Assembly (NCBI GenBank): GCA_009103225.1 | Contig: RHPI01002368.1 | Location: 77,150-138,840 of the forward strand | DNA length: 61,691 nt | From: Chlorokybus atmophyticus | Taxonomy: Eukaryota; Streptophyta; Chlorokybophyceae; Chlorokybales; Chlorokybaceae | Direction of reading: 5' to 3' | Part shown: in pieces, positions 12,204-23,800 of the stretch | Layout: every line of letters begins with the position of its first letter | How positions within the stretch are numbered: position 1 is the stretch's first letter | Translations under genes and position numbers: made by a program | The notes under the pieces: model-generated | The model's input: only the letters and a program-made list of their open reading frames with translations | What the model was told of the DNA's origin: nothing | The model's database searches: none

Positions 12204-12397
12204 CATGGCATGCGCAAGGAAGCACGGCATGCACGTATCTGCTGTGTAGCCGCTAGCGCTTCAGCATCGCCGCCGCCGCCGCCGCCGACGATGACCTTGC
12301 CTGCGCCGGCGCCGCCGCCGCCGACCTTGACTAAAATCTGCATGCGAAATGGCTGCTGTAACTTCAAAACCCTAAGTCCATGACCTAAGTCCATGGA

Positions 12398-12780
12398 CCT
12401 AAAGCGACCGGCCATCGCTGAATGGTAGCTGTTTACCTGTAGATCACACACCGTAGTTAACCAACAGTAGAGTCAGAAATGGAGCAGGGAAATGACTCTT
12501 GAAAGACACAATGCTAGCGCAAGCACACACAGAAAGAACACCTTTTTGCCGCAAGGCCACTGAGGGGTTATGCACAAGGCTGCCCCAGCGGCTTGCAGCG
12601 AACACAGCACGCACAGCACGCACACACACACACACGCATGCATGGAATGCGCAAGGAAGCACGGCATGCACGTATATGCTGTGTAGCCGCTAGCGCTCCA
12701 GCATCGCCGCCGCCGACGACGACGACGATGACCTTGCATGCGCCGGCGCCGCCGCCGCCGACCTTGACCAAAATCTGCAT
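12398..12780 (+). repeat. Segmental duplicate of the array A cassette
   Basis: Repeats the sequence around 11,646-11,840 joined to that of 12,150-12,345, with only one 73-bp unit retained, consistent with unequal exchange within the array. It includes GCC/GAC triplet runs near 12,703-12,760. Confidence 0.85.
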
Positions 12781-12916
12781 GCGACGTATCTGCCTGAGAT
12801 TCTTGCTAGGAGCTCAAAATCGCTGGCGCCGTCGCCACCGACCTCAAAGACTTCGCCGCCAACCACGGCAACCTCGCCGCCTCCCGGCCACAACCTACAA
12901 CAACATGTCCGGGCGG

Positions 12917-12930
12917 TTAGGGTTAGGGTT
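12917..12930 (+). repeat. Short TTAGGG-type run
   Basis: Two and a half TTAGGG units; a second run of three units is at 13,560-13,577. Both flank a minisatellite inside the transposon. Confidence 0.6.
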
Positions 12931-12984
12931 ATGACATATGGCGAAACAGAGTCACAAAAACATTCACCCAGTCCACACCACAGG

Positions 12985-13300
12985 GCCGGTCTGAGGTCTT
13001 ACAGACCGCCCCAGCTCCTCACCAACACATTCACACAAAAACAAAACCACAAGGCAGGACACTGAGGTCTTACAGACCGCCCCAGCGACTCACCAGCACA
13101 CATGCACAGAAACACAAAATTAAGGCAGGTCACTGAGGTCTTACAGACCGCCCCAGTGAATCACCAACAAAATCACAGAAACAAAACCACAAGGCAGGTC
13201 ACTGAGGGCTTACATGCCGCCCCAGTGAATCACCAACACATGCACATAACGGAAACCACAAGGCAGGACACTGAGGGCTTACATGCCGCCCCAGTGAATG
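12985..13300 (+). repeat. Minisatellite array B, period about 70 bp, five copies
   Basis: Each copy has CACTGAGG[T/G]CTTACA then CCGCCCCAG, followed by an A/C-rich spacer with ACCAACACA. The core is shared with arrays A and C. Confidence 0.93.
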
Positions 13301-14180
13301 ACCAGCACACATACACACATGCACGCGCACAAACAAAACATGCAGGCAGGCAGGCTTGCACGTATCTGCCTAAGTAGCTCTGCATCAACCAAGGATGGCT
13401 GCCGCCGTCGCCGCCAACCTCAAGGACCTCGCCGCCGACCACGCCGCCCACAACCTTTATAACTAAAGACGCTGCCGCGGCCGACTCAGACAACCTCGCC
13501 GCCGACCACAACAACCTCCCCGCCACCAACCTTGCAAACTACAACAACTTACAAAAACGTTAGGGTTAGGGTTAGGGATGCCGGCTATGGCGTCAAAGGT
13601 GATAGCCCATCACCGATGGACCATCACTAATTTGCTTAGGGTTTTGGTGTAGCGATCGAGCAGACAACTTGCAACTGGCAAGGCTGGGCGGCAAGGGCGG
13701 CGTTGTTGGCGAGGTCGGCGGCGGCGTTGGCTTCATTGCTGAAGTGCAAGTGTTGTGTTTTTGCTTGGTTGTTGTAGTCACTTCATTGGGTCCGAGAACC
13801 CTGGCGAGGTGGTTTCTTGCAGCTTCGGGTGGGCTTGCTGGAGGGTTTTGGCACTGCTTCCAACAAGGTGCAGCACATGCCGTGCTTGTCTTTGTTTGCA
13901 TGCATGCTCGTTTGATCATTTCGCTAACTGGCAAAAGTGCATGTTGTCTATGTTGTTAGCCACCACTTGATGCTAACCAGAGGGGCGGCCTCGTGCGTAA
14001 GACCACCTCTTGCTCAGTTTTCAAGCTGTTTTATAGTTTTCATTGTGGCTGAGGCTAAAGTGTGCATGCTCAGGCTTGTCTGCATGCTCAAATAGGCAGC
14101 CGTGTGTGTGTGTGCATGCTCATGTTGCTCAACTATGTGTGCTTGTTTTTGGCTGTGAGGCTTTCCTCAGGTCGTTCATC

Positions 14181-17100
14181 ATGTCCAAGCGAAATCTCGT
14201 TCCCCTTGGCCAGTTTAAGCCTGCAGGTAATAAGTAATATATGCTTGTTCAGCATGAGTATCGTTAACATGTGGTAACACTGGTCATGCACACAGACAAG
14301 AAGCACAAGGGTCCAGCGCACAAGAAGGAACCTGCTAAGAAGGAAGCTGTCCTGCAGAAACCCTGCAAGAAATCAAGTAATGTAGCGCTGTTCCAGCTGA
14401 CCATACTAACGCATGCTCACTGCGGTTGTTTGCCACCATTGTTGCAATAACACTGTCTATTGCAGACCTTTTTGACACCACAAAGGCTCAGTTGTTGGAG
14501 GGGTTCAATAATTGGCGGAAACTAAGGGAGGAGGAGAAGGCTGGGAAGGCGAAAATGTCCACAAAATACAGTTGGGATGTCGTGGTTGAAGTAATGCAGA
14601 AGAACCTGAATGAAGATCCTCGCTTGATTGAGCTCGACAAGAACTTGCAGATCTGCCTATGGAAGTTCGTGGAGGACCAGCTCAGGCTTTGTGATCCGGA
14701 GGCAGCTGCTAGGGGTATGGACCTCGGGCATTTTGGCCTTGAAGATGTTGTTACCGATAATGACATCCATGAAGAAACGAAGACAAAGTGGGGAAAGAAA
14801 TTCTCTGACTGGAGGAAAGCGAAGGCGAAGAGCAAGAACCTCATGTCATGGGGTGAGCTGGTGGTCTTTATCAAGAAAGCGCTGTGCAAACCAGACTTGG
14901 CTTCCCTCAATCGAGAATGGAGGCTCAAGCTACGGCAGTATGTGGAGGAAGAGCTAAGGCTATGTGATCCAGAGGCAGCTGCTATGGGCATCGACATCGG
15001 GGAATACGGTCTTGACTACGAAACAGAGGCGCTCAAGCAGCAAGTGGAGGCCCAAGCCAAGCAGCAAGCGGATGCTGAGTCCAAGCAGCAAGCGGATGCT
15101 GAGGCCAAGCAGCAAGCTGACGCGGAGGCCCAGCAGAAAGCTGAGGCCCCATCCAAGTCCCAGACTGCACAAATGCAGAAAGGGCCTCGACCTGAAGCCG
15201 GTACCTCTGCTTCTGCTGTTGAACCAGAAGACGGTCTACCTCCAGCAGAAACGGAGGGCAGGGTTAGAGCTGGTTGGGCTGTTGCATGATAAACACCGGC
15301 TTCGGCTTTTCGATGCCTATGCAGATTGGAATTGCTTCTATGCCTGCCTTGCCCAATCGCGCCCTCGCGTGAACGCTGCGTGCTTGACACGCGCGAACGC
15401 AGCGGACAACGGGTCTTTCTGGCGAAGCATTGTGCTGGACAATGGCAAACAGCTGCCAACAAGAGAGCAAGCGCAAAAGCTTCGGAAGATCTGTGCTGAG
15501 CAGGTCAACCTTTATTGGTTGCTGGAGTATCGCAATTACGGGGCCTGTGGTGACATGGGCCAGGATTACAAAAAGATGGCCAGGAAATATGGCGTAACCA
15601 GGGCACTTAACAAAAAGCAACTCAAGCCTAAGCAAGATGAAGACAACGCTATAGAGGCTCTGCAGAAAGTGATCGCTGAAGAGAGCGTTTATGCCGATCA
15701 ACTGCAAGTGGCGATCATGGCGCACGCTCTTGGCATTCACATCGATATTGTGCAGCTCACTGAGGTTGCCGACGAGAAGCAGTACTGCTGAGAAGCAGAG
15801 CATAAGGGCGGCCTCATTGAAGGCGATGACGGGAGGTACTACACAGTGGATGCCAAGGGAGAGAAGCATTCCGTCAAACCTGTAGTGGTGGTTGGCGAGG
15901 ATGTTATCGATGTGGCTAGCCATATAATCATTGGCAACACGGATCCAAGCAAGCCCAGCGCGCATTACATGTCTGTTGGTGATGCAAATGGTATACTCTC
16001 TTGGCAGCGCAGCGACATGCCACCGAAAGTCCTGCGCTGCATGTACCCTGCAGATGCCGAGCCCCAGCCCCAGCCCCAGCCCCAGCCCCAGCCCCAGCAG
16101 CAAGCCCAGCCCCAGCCCGAGCCGAGGCCCAGCCCCAGCCCAAGCAGCAAGCCGAGCCCCAGCCCAAGCAGCAAGCTGATGCCGAGGCCAAGCAGGAGGC
16201 CAAGCAGCAGGCCAAGCAGCGGGAGGAGGCGGAGGCCAAGACCAAGCTGGATGAGGACAATGCCAAGCAGCGGCAGGAGGAGGCCGAGGCCAAGCAGAGG
16301 CAGGAGGCGGAAGCCAAGGCCAAGCTGGGTGAGGCCAATGCCAAGGCCAAGCAGAGGTTGGAGGCCGAGGCCAAGCAGCAGCAGGAGGAGGCCAAGGCCA
16401 AGCAGGATGAGGCCAATGCTAAGGCCAAGCAGGAGGAGGCCGAGGCCAAGCAGAGGCAGGAGGCGGAGGCTAAGGCCAACGAGGCTAAAGACCAGCAAAG
16501 GCAGGAGGCTGAGGCCAGGAGCCAGCAGGAGGCTGGCGCTATGCAGGTTGATGCCGCTGTTGAGGAGGAGGCTGATGCTATCAGTGATATGTCAGTTGAC
16601 ATCAGCACCGCAGCAACCAGTGACACCAGTGACATCAAGAAACGCAGACGCCGCCCGTCACGCCGCCAGCGAGCTGCTTTGCAAAGGGACAACACGCCTT
16701 CCGGTGCTTTCCAGAAGCTGCATTGTGTGCAACAGGGGGAGCGCACCGTGGACGAATATCACGCGCAGTTTGCACAATTGTGCGGGGTGGCAAACACCTG
16801 CGTTGAGCTGGTGCCTAAGGCCCTTAAACTACAACTGTTTCTCCAGGGACTCAGGAAAGTAGTGCGCATTGGCGTGCCCAAGGGTCCTTGCAACCAAGAT
16901 TGGAATGCTGATCAGTTCGATTTGCTTGTGTCGGCTGCCAAGACTTATGAACGGACCTTGCTTGTTAAACAGCAAGCACACCTCTTAGATCGTTCAAAGT
17001 TTGAGTTCGGCAAAGCAAGGCCAAGCAGGTTGCAGAAATTGGAACGACTGGAACAAATCAGCAGTCGTCGGGAGGGCAAGAAGCTGGCACATCAAGCTGC

Positions 17101-17299
17101 ATATCAACGTGAGCAGGAGATGATAGCTGCACAGGAGACCCTTGAGCAGCAGGAGCAGCTGCGTAAGCAGCTGAAGCGGCAGAAGGAGGAGGAGAGCCAA
17201 CAAATAAAGCGAATGGCTCAGCAGGGAAAGGAGCAGCGGAAGCAGCGGCGGGAGCAGAAGGAAATACAGCAGCAGCAGCATCCGCAGCAGCAGAGGTAA
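14181..17299 (+). pseudogene. OTU-like protease / Gag-like transposon gene, frame broken
   Basis: Exons 14181-14226 (MSKRNLVPLGQFKPA), 14296-14376 (Lys-rich) and a long one from 14466, joined in phase by GT-AG introns. The N-terminal part holds two copies of an about 80-residue module (each ending LRLCDPEAAAxGxDxGxYGL) and Lys-Gln-Ala repeats. From about 15,280 a different frame reads an OTU-type cysteine protease: DWNCFYACL at 15,323-15,349 (Asp...Cys) and SAHYMSVGD at about 15,957-15,983 (catalytic His). One in-frame TGA lies at 15,789-15,791. A (CCCCAG)n run at 16,061-16,130 shifts the frame again into a Lys/Gln/Glu-rich coiled coil and a retrotransposon Gag-like domain (QQGERTVDEYHAQFAQLCG) ending near 17,299. 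OTU enzymes remove ubiquitin. Whether the Gag-like end was one protein with OTU is inference. Confidence 0.6.
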
Positions 17300-18819
17300 A
17301 TGTAACAGCAACCTCGAGGTTGTTCACTTCACGACTACCAGCTTTGCAGGTTGGAACACGCATGGACACTGCTTGTACAATAGCAAAAGTTGCAAGTATT
17401 GCTCTCGTTAACATCTGCTGCTGTTGTGTTTGCAGGAGCCTCTGCTACCTCACCATGCCTGTGCAGAATCTATCGTTCTCACAGCGTAGGGCCAACCTCA
17501 TGTGTAAATGTATATATTAATTCAAGCTGAACACAGAGGCATCTTCTAGATTTAGCCCTCTGTTTTCTCATTCTCGATTCGGGTCTGAGCTCATGCTGAA
17601 TGCAGAGGCATCCTCGTGAATAAGCCCTCTGCTTGCTCATTCTGTCTTTGTATGCAGAGCGTAGGAGCATCACCCTGTGATTAAGCCCCCTTCTTGCTCA
17701 CTTTCTTGCCCCCTTCTTGCCTGTGCCACCTGCTTTCGCTGCTAACCAGCAGGAAGTGGAGGTGTTCTTCCAGGTGACATGACAGGAGCTTGACATGACA
17801 GGTTAGAGGAAAGACAATCTCGTGGTCTTTGTACAGGATAAAGTGTGTTAGCTTTAGCTGCCTGTCTGTGTGTGTTGAAGGATTGCAGCAAAATGCAATC
17901 ACCCACATCTGCCTGTCCTTGTATGCTTAAAATCATCCCGACTGCACGCGGGTTCACTGCGAACGCACCGCCTTAGGAGCCTTGCTGGCTGCTGTTTGTA
18001 TGCAGTCACGGCGCACAGGTAAGTGTGACAGCACTTGTAGAGTGGAGGTGGTAACAGAAGTCAGCAGTAAGTCATGAGGTATGCATCGCTCTCGTGCATA
18101 TACTACCTATGATTGCATTTCACCTTCTCAACCACCTCCAGCCTCTGCATGGAACTTGTTGGTCGCGATCTGCTCCAGGGCTTTTTGATGGACGGCGGTT
18201 GTACCTGCCGCTGGGGTTGGGTTGCTGTTTGTGATATGGCAACTCAGGCTGGCAGTCCTTCTCCCCCCACCCACCTGAGAGAACACCTCTTGCTGCTGTT
18301 GACATGCCGCCCTCGTATTGGCACGCCCTCGTACTCGCCCCGACAACCGCTGAAAACCGGGCATGTGTCCAAAGATTGCACGCAACCACAGGCATGCGCA
18401 CAGCAACCTAGAAGTTCTCCTTCTCCGCCCACCCACCTGACACAAAACCTCCTGCGGGTTTACTGCGAACGCAGGATGTGGTCCTGCAGAGCCGTCTCGC
18501 GCAAGTCACGTACTGTAGACTTTGTGCACATGCTCAGAGCCTCTGGTTCATGACTTTCGCGAGTCAGCTTTGGTTGGACCATACCCTGCGTTCGCAGTGA
18601 ACCCGCAGAAGGTCTGGTCTCGGGTGGGCGGACGGCGCAACAGGGCTTGAAGGCGCTCTGGAAGAGACCCTGCCCAGCAGGTCAGTCTTTCCCGTGCTGG
18701 CAAACACAGGCATCCTCATGATTAAGACCTCTTGCTGACTTTATTGGGTCGCTCATTCTGTTGTTGAGTTTGAGTTCAGGCTAACAAAGTGGCCAGCAAT
18801 CAAGAGCTACCTCTACCTT
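17300..18819. other. Non-coding part of the element with local repeats
   Basis: Three loose direct repeats at 17,530-17,700 (AGAGGCATC ... TTAAGCCC ... CTTGCTCA), a fourth near 18,704-18,765, and the inverted repeat at 18,452-18,608. No exon chain is supported. Confidence 0.4.
18452..18608. repeat. 24-bp inverted repeat with a third direct copy
   Basis: 18,452-18,475 pairs with 18,585-18,608 (one mismatch; core GCGGGTTTACTGCGAACGCA), 109 bp apart. A direct copy of the core is at 17,948-17,967. It lies 3' of the methyltransferase gene. Confidence 0.9.
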
Positions 18820-20565
18820 TCAGTAAAAAGGAGGGTAATCAACAGTGAAGCCTATTGCTTCCAGCAACAGCCTGCCTACATGTTCAGAGTAAGTTGGTGG
18901 AATGGCATTCTTGACTTCCGATTCCGCATCCATCCACTCCACCTGCATGGCAGACTGCCACCCTGCAATCGTGCCACGGCAGGATGCTTGGCCGTACACC
19001 GGGTAAATTTGCCTCTCCCCAGGTAGCAACTGCCGGCGCTGCTCCGGGTGGGTGGCCAGCTCTCCAAGTGCACAACTTGTGTGGTTGCATTTCAAGTCTC
19101 AGTGCAGTGGAGGGTTTGTCTCGAAGATGCGATGACGATACACATCCAACTTGAACATGGTGCCACACAGCTTCAGGTGAGTTGTCAGGTGTCCTGATGC
19201 GCCTGCGACATTCTCTATCACCCATGGCTTGCCGCTCAACTGCAACTTGGCTCTTATGGGGTCAATCAGGTTGACGTGCTCCCATCGATTGCCGTACGCG
19301 GAGCGCTGTGTAGTGGGAATGGCCCCACTTAGAGCTTGACATGGAGGACTTGCCCACACCGCAGCGTATGCTGTCGGGTCAGCGTCCATTGCATCCATCT
19401 GGCAGAACTTGAATGGGTATGACGGTTGTGGCTTGTCGATGCCCTCAACATCAAACCCTGCGCTGTACAGACCCATGGCTACACCACCAGCGCCGCAAAA
19501 GAGATCCAGTGCGCGCGGCCTGCAACGTCTTCCGATTGAGTCTATTGGTGTGCGTGTGATCAGAAGGGGTGGGGGCTTGGGCCATCGATCGAGCTCTCGA
19601 CCAGGCAAGTCTTGCAGTTTCAGACAGCTTTGACCACCAACACGAACCATTACGTCGTAACCCTCACGCACAGCTGCCATGTTCCAGTTCTTTATCAAGA
19701 TGTGGTGCAGCCGTGGGTCCTCAACGAAATCGTCGTACTTGATGGTATGTTTTCCTGAGCCACATGTTTGCCTGAGCCGGTGCTTGCATGAGCGTGCGCA
19801 TGTAAATACTCTGCAGTATACCTGTGTTGGCATCAAAAGTGATGATGTGGCCTGCATACCAGGAGCTCATTCCTGGCCAGTACACCACAACGCGGCATGC
19901 TACCAAAGACTGCCCCTCATCAACAATCTCCTTCCGCCAAGCAGCCAGTGTCGCGACATCATCGACAACCGCATTCCCCTTTGGCATTCAAGAGTAAGTT
20001 GGTCATGCATGCAAGCGCTGTTTTGCTGTTTGCAAGGACAGTTCAACTCAACAACCGCCAAGCAGCCAGTGTCGCGACATCGTCGACAACCGCGTTCCCC
20101 TTTGGCATTCAAGAGTAAGTTGGTCATGCATGCAAGCGCTGTTTTGCTGTTTGCAAGGACAGTTCAACTCACCCTGTTGTTGACATCGTCTTCGATTACA
20201 GTGGACTTGCCGCGACCGTTGCGCACGAGCTGACGTCGAACCACATTGCACATCTGCCCATCGTGATATGCTCCAGGTCGTGCCCAAGGCAGGTAATTCA
20301 TGGGCTCGCCGTCCCACTCAAACTTGGAAAGCGAGCACTGCAGGCAAGTGCACTCCTCCCAAAAGAAATCTGGCCTCATGCATTGTGCCAGCAGTCTGCA
20401 TTGCCTCACATTGTCCCCCCTTGCCTTGTGGTGCCAGCAGGCTTCATAGAAGCCATACTGCTCACTGTACAGCTTGCACTTCTCTTCATGCTGTTGCAGA
20501 CGTCTGTTGTTGCCATTCCTAACCAAGTATGCTTTGCAGAAGCTACACACTTTGACGCCGCGCAT
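18820..20565 (-). pseudogene. Zinc-finger, Tudor-like and C5-cytosine DNA methyltransferase, one in-frame TGA
   Basis: Three minus-strand exons join in phase: 20565-20173, 19978-19822 and 19754-18820. Exon 1 starts MRGVKVCSFCKAYLV and has a C-x2-C...H-x4-C BED-like finger and more Cys/His pairs. Exon 2 and the start of exon 3 make a Tudor-like fold (CRVVVYWPGMSSWYAGHI, HTIKYDDFVED). Exon 3 has C5-MTase motifs in order: I (DLFCGAGG, about 19,506-19,483), IV with the catalytic Cys (ASPPCQ, about 19,354-19,337), VI (ENV, about 19,215-19,207) and VIII-like (HRIFET). It resembles the short phage-type enzymes, including the AIPPTYSEHVGRLLL end. A TGA at 19,101-19,099 interrupts the frame, which continues to the true end (TGA 18,822-18,820), so this is a recent nonsense change or readthrough. 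About 494 codons in all. Confidence 0.8.
19934..20171. repeat. Tandem duplication of 117 bp (period 121) inside the MTase gene
   Basis: 19,934-20,050 and 20,055-20,171 are nearly identical. The copy nearer 19,934 includes the 5' end of the Tudor exon (start 19,978), so the duplication leaves a decoy acceptor and a truncated exon start in the intron. Confidence 0.93.
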
Positions 20566-20855
20566 GCTGGCGCCACGCTACCTGGCACACAAACCCTAGA
20601 AGCTAATGCACTGGACGGAAGAAGAAAAGGAGCATGTACGCAAATTGTGGAGCATATCCGGATTGACTTTCTGGCTTGTTTTGAATCGGGATTGGATGTG
20701 TCCTAAACCCTTAATTTACAGTAGGCAGTCATGACGGTGGCGACGGCGGCGGTGTTTGCGGCGGCAGCGTGCCTGCAGGTCTTTGCTTTGGCTGTATGGA
20801 AGTTGATTGGAAGTTGCTTGCAGTATGTTGGCTGACTGCTTTTGATGTTTGTAGC

Positions 20856-23800
20856 ATGAGCTACTTTCGCAGGTGTTTTTGCCGCGACTGCAAAGGGAGC
20901 AAAGTGTTCACACACAACCACATTAGAAGGGCTGAATATCATGAAAACTTTGGCAAAAACATGTGGTGTGGCACTCCAGAAGCTGTTGCTCCTGAATACC
21001 GTGATCGACTACAACCCCATGAACTTGAAGAAGCTGATGCTGCTGTTGCTGCTGCATCCTTACACATGTCGTCAGGTACGAGAGAAACTTCTCTACAGCT
21101 TTGAATCTATACAACAGGCTGTCTGATCATTGATCTGGCTTGCCCCAGGTGAAGCTCTCCATGACACCGAACAATTGCTAGTTGGGAACGACGCTACTGA
21201 ACATGTTGACACAGGCACGCCGTTGCAACCGAGTGTTGAATCTCCTTTCAATGTTGCAGCCAACTTGCAACCAGCAGGTACGACCTGACTTGCGTGGCAT
21301 GTTGACATTGCTGATGCTGTGCCTCTCATTGTTCATGTGCCACTAGACTCATTGCAGCTGGCAGGTTGTGATCCGTGTGCTCATGAAGGACAATGTGCTT
21401 ATGGAGAACAACGCGGATCTCACCCAGCATTTTGTGGAATTGAGAATGCTACATTGCAAGAGCATCAAGGTGCCAGAACCAAATCCACAAATGGACAAGT
21501 AGAGCCTGAGACGCCAGTGCACTGCACCTCCACTGCTGAGCAAGTCGATGCGGAGCAAGGTGATGCGGAGCAAGGTGATGTTGCCGGCGAAGACCAAGAC
21601 TATGAAACCGATGTGGAATCGCAGCCGGACGAGGCTAAATGCGTTGATGATGCCATGCTACTTGACAAGGTGAATGCTGCGTTGCTGGATAATNAGCAAC
21701 CCTGGTGATGCGGATCAAGGTGATGTTGCCGGCGAAGACCAAGACTATGAAACCGACCGTGGAATCGCAGCCGGACGAGGCTAAATGCGTTGATGATGCC
21801 ATGCTACTTGACAAGGTGAATGCTGCATTGCTGGATAATGCAAGCAACCCTGTTGTTTTCAGCTCTCGTACAACCCCTCTAGGCATTTCCATGCTGCTAT
21901 TGGTTCTGGCGCAGCTACATCGAATACCCTTCAATTGCATGAATCAACTGCTCAGGTTGGTGGGCAGATTACACAGCTGACTGCTGAAACATCAGCCTGT
22001 TCAGAACTGATGTGTTTCTGTGTGCCAGGTTGTTGCGTGGCATCCTCTTGCCTAAGGAGAATAAGATGCCAGGCAGCATGCACGAGCTATTGAAATGCCT
22101 TGAAGGCCTCAACATGGGCTTCCACACATATGATGCCTGTCGCTGTGATCACATGTTGTATTGTGGCCGACATGCCAACATGATACTTTGCAAAGGTGAG
22201 CAATTGTTGCAAATGTTCACTACAATGGGATTTAATTAGCATGTCCCATCAGCATACGACTTGCTTATGCAGTCTGCAAGGCCCCTCGCTACCGCAACAT
22301 AGGAGGTAGACAAGTTGCATGGAAGATTGGGCGTTACTTTGACGTGCCTGCTGCGCTGAGGGCTCTGTACCTAAAACCTAGTGTTGCTGCGGAGATGATG
22401 GCGCACACAAATCGAAGTCAGGATGGGATTATGCGATCTATACACGGTAACATTGCCAAGTTCAGTGGTATATGAGGCACGACTGTGTGCATGATTGTGT
22501 TGGTAAGCGGCTGGGGCAGTCCAATGCAAGCCCTCAGTGTCCGTGCCTTGTGCTTTTGTGTGCGTGGCGCTGAGGCAGCATGTAAGACCTCGGTGTCCTT
22601 GCCTGTGTTTGTTTGTGTGTCGGCGTGGCGCTGAGGCGGCATGTAAGACCTCGGTGTCCTTGCCTGTGTTTGTTTGTGTGTCGGCGAGGTGCTGGGGCGG
22701 TATGTAAGACCTCAGTATCCAGCCTTGCGATTGTATGCATGTTTGAATGTGTTGTGGGGCTGGGGCAGTTGGTCGTAAGCCCTTGGTGTACTTGCTGCTG
22801 TCAGACTCGCCAATGTTCAAGGACACTGAACAACGCTACAGCCGATTTGCCAAAGAACCACGCAATGTGCGCCTAGCGATGTTCATCGACGGGATGAGCC
22901 CGTTCAAAGATCCGCACAAAGGTATAAAAGAGCATTTTTCTTCCTGTATGCTCGTTGCAGTGTAACTGTACGAATGGCAGCTAAGGGTTTGTTGAGTTGC
23001 AAGGGACTATGAGTTTTGGGTTGTCACAATCTCAGTGTTGAACCTGCCCATTGCCAAGATGCACAAGACAGACACTACATTTCTAGCTGCTGTAATTCCT
23101 GGACCCAAACAGCCAGAGAATCTACAGGCTTATCTCAAGCCAATTATTGACCAGTTGGGAGATCTCTGGGAAGGTATGGTTTCAACGCAGCTAGGATAAG
23201 CAGCTTCCATTACTGCAGTCATGCCTGACAAATGCGCACGACTAAGGCATGTAATCTGCTGGCATTTGTTATAGGTATAGACATATATGACAGCCACCGC
23301 GACGCAGTTTTTCGTTGCAGATCTATTCTGCAGATTGTAATCCATGATTACCCAGGTACTCAAGCAGCAGCAGTGTTTGCACTTACTGTTACCAGTGTCT
23401 GACTGTATCTGTATATTGGACTGTCTTTGCAACCATGGTTGTGGCTACTGAAGTACATTTTGTTGGTTGCGCAGCTCTGGCAAATTCTGCCTTGCAGATG
23501 GCGCATGGAGCCATCTTTGGCTGTTCAAAGTGCGAGTGCAGTGGAGAACATGTGGAACTTCTCAAAAAGGTGATCTATCAAGGCCACCGCCGGTACCTAC
23601 CGGATGACCATCCTTACAGAGTTGATGAGCGTTGGCCGCATCCAGAACACAGACCTCCACCACCCATGCGGACTGCAGAGAGCGTGTACACGTGAGCAAT
23701 CTCAATTGATTGCGCATTCGGTTGCAGAACATAGGTATGTCAGCAATGGATGCCATGTGATCAGGTATGCTATGACATCTCGCAACAGCAAGCGTCCACT

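Noticed and set aside
11740-12780. Open frames repeating CSKHLFAAAQ or LLQAAGAALCI
   Set aside because: Translations of the 73-bp minisatellite, which happens to lack stops in some frames.
13593-13960. Pro/Thr-rich minus or Gly-rich plus frame
   Set aside because: Composition driven by GGC/GCC repeats; no splice chain and no domain.
15789-15791. In-frame TGA in the OTU gene as selenocysteine
   Set aside because: It is not at a redox site, no SECIS-like structure was seen, and the gene also has frameshifts; nonsense decay is simpler.
15928-16746. Leu/Ala/Ser-rich minus-strand frames
   Set aside because: Antisense of the Lys/Gln/Glu coiled-coil part of the OTU/Gag-like gene.
22505-22795. CRISPR-like repeat-spacer array
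   Set aside because: Units are diverged tandem repeats without unique spacers, in an intron of a eukaryotic transposon gene.
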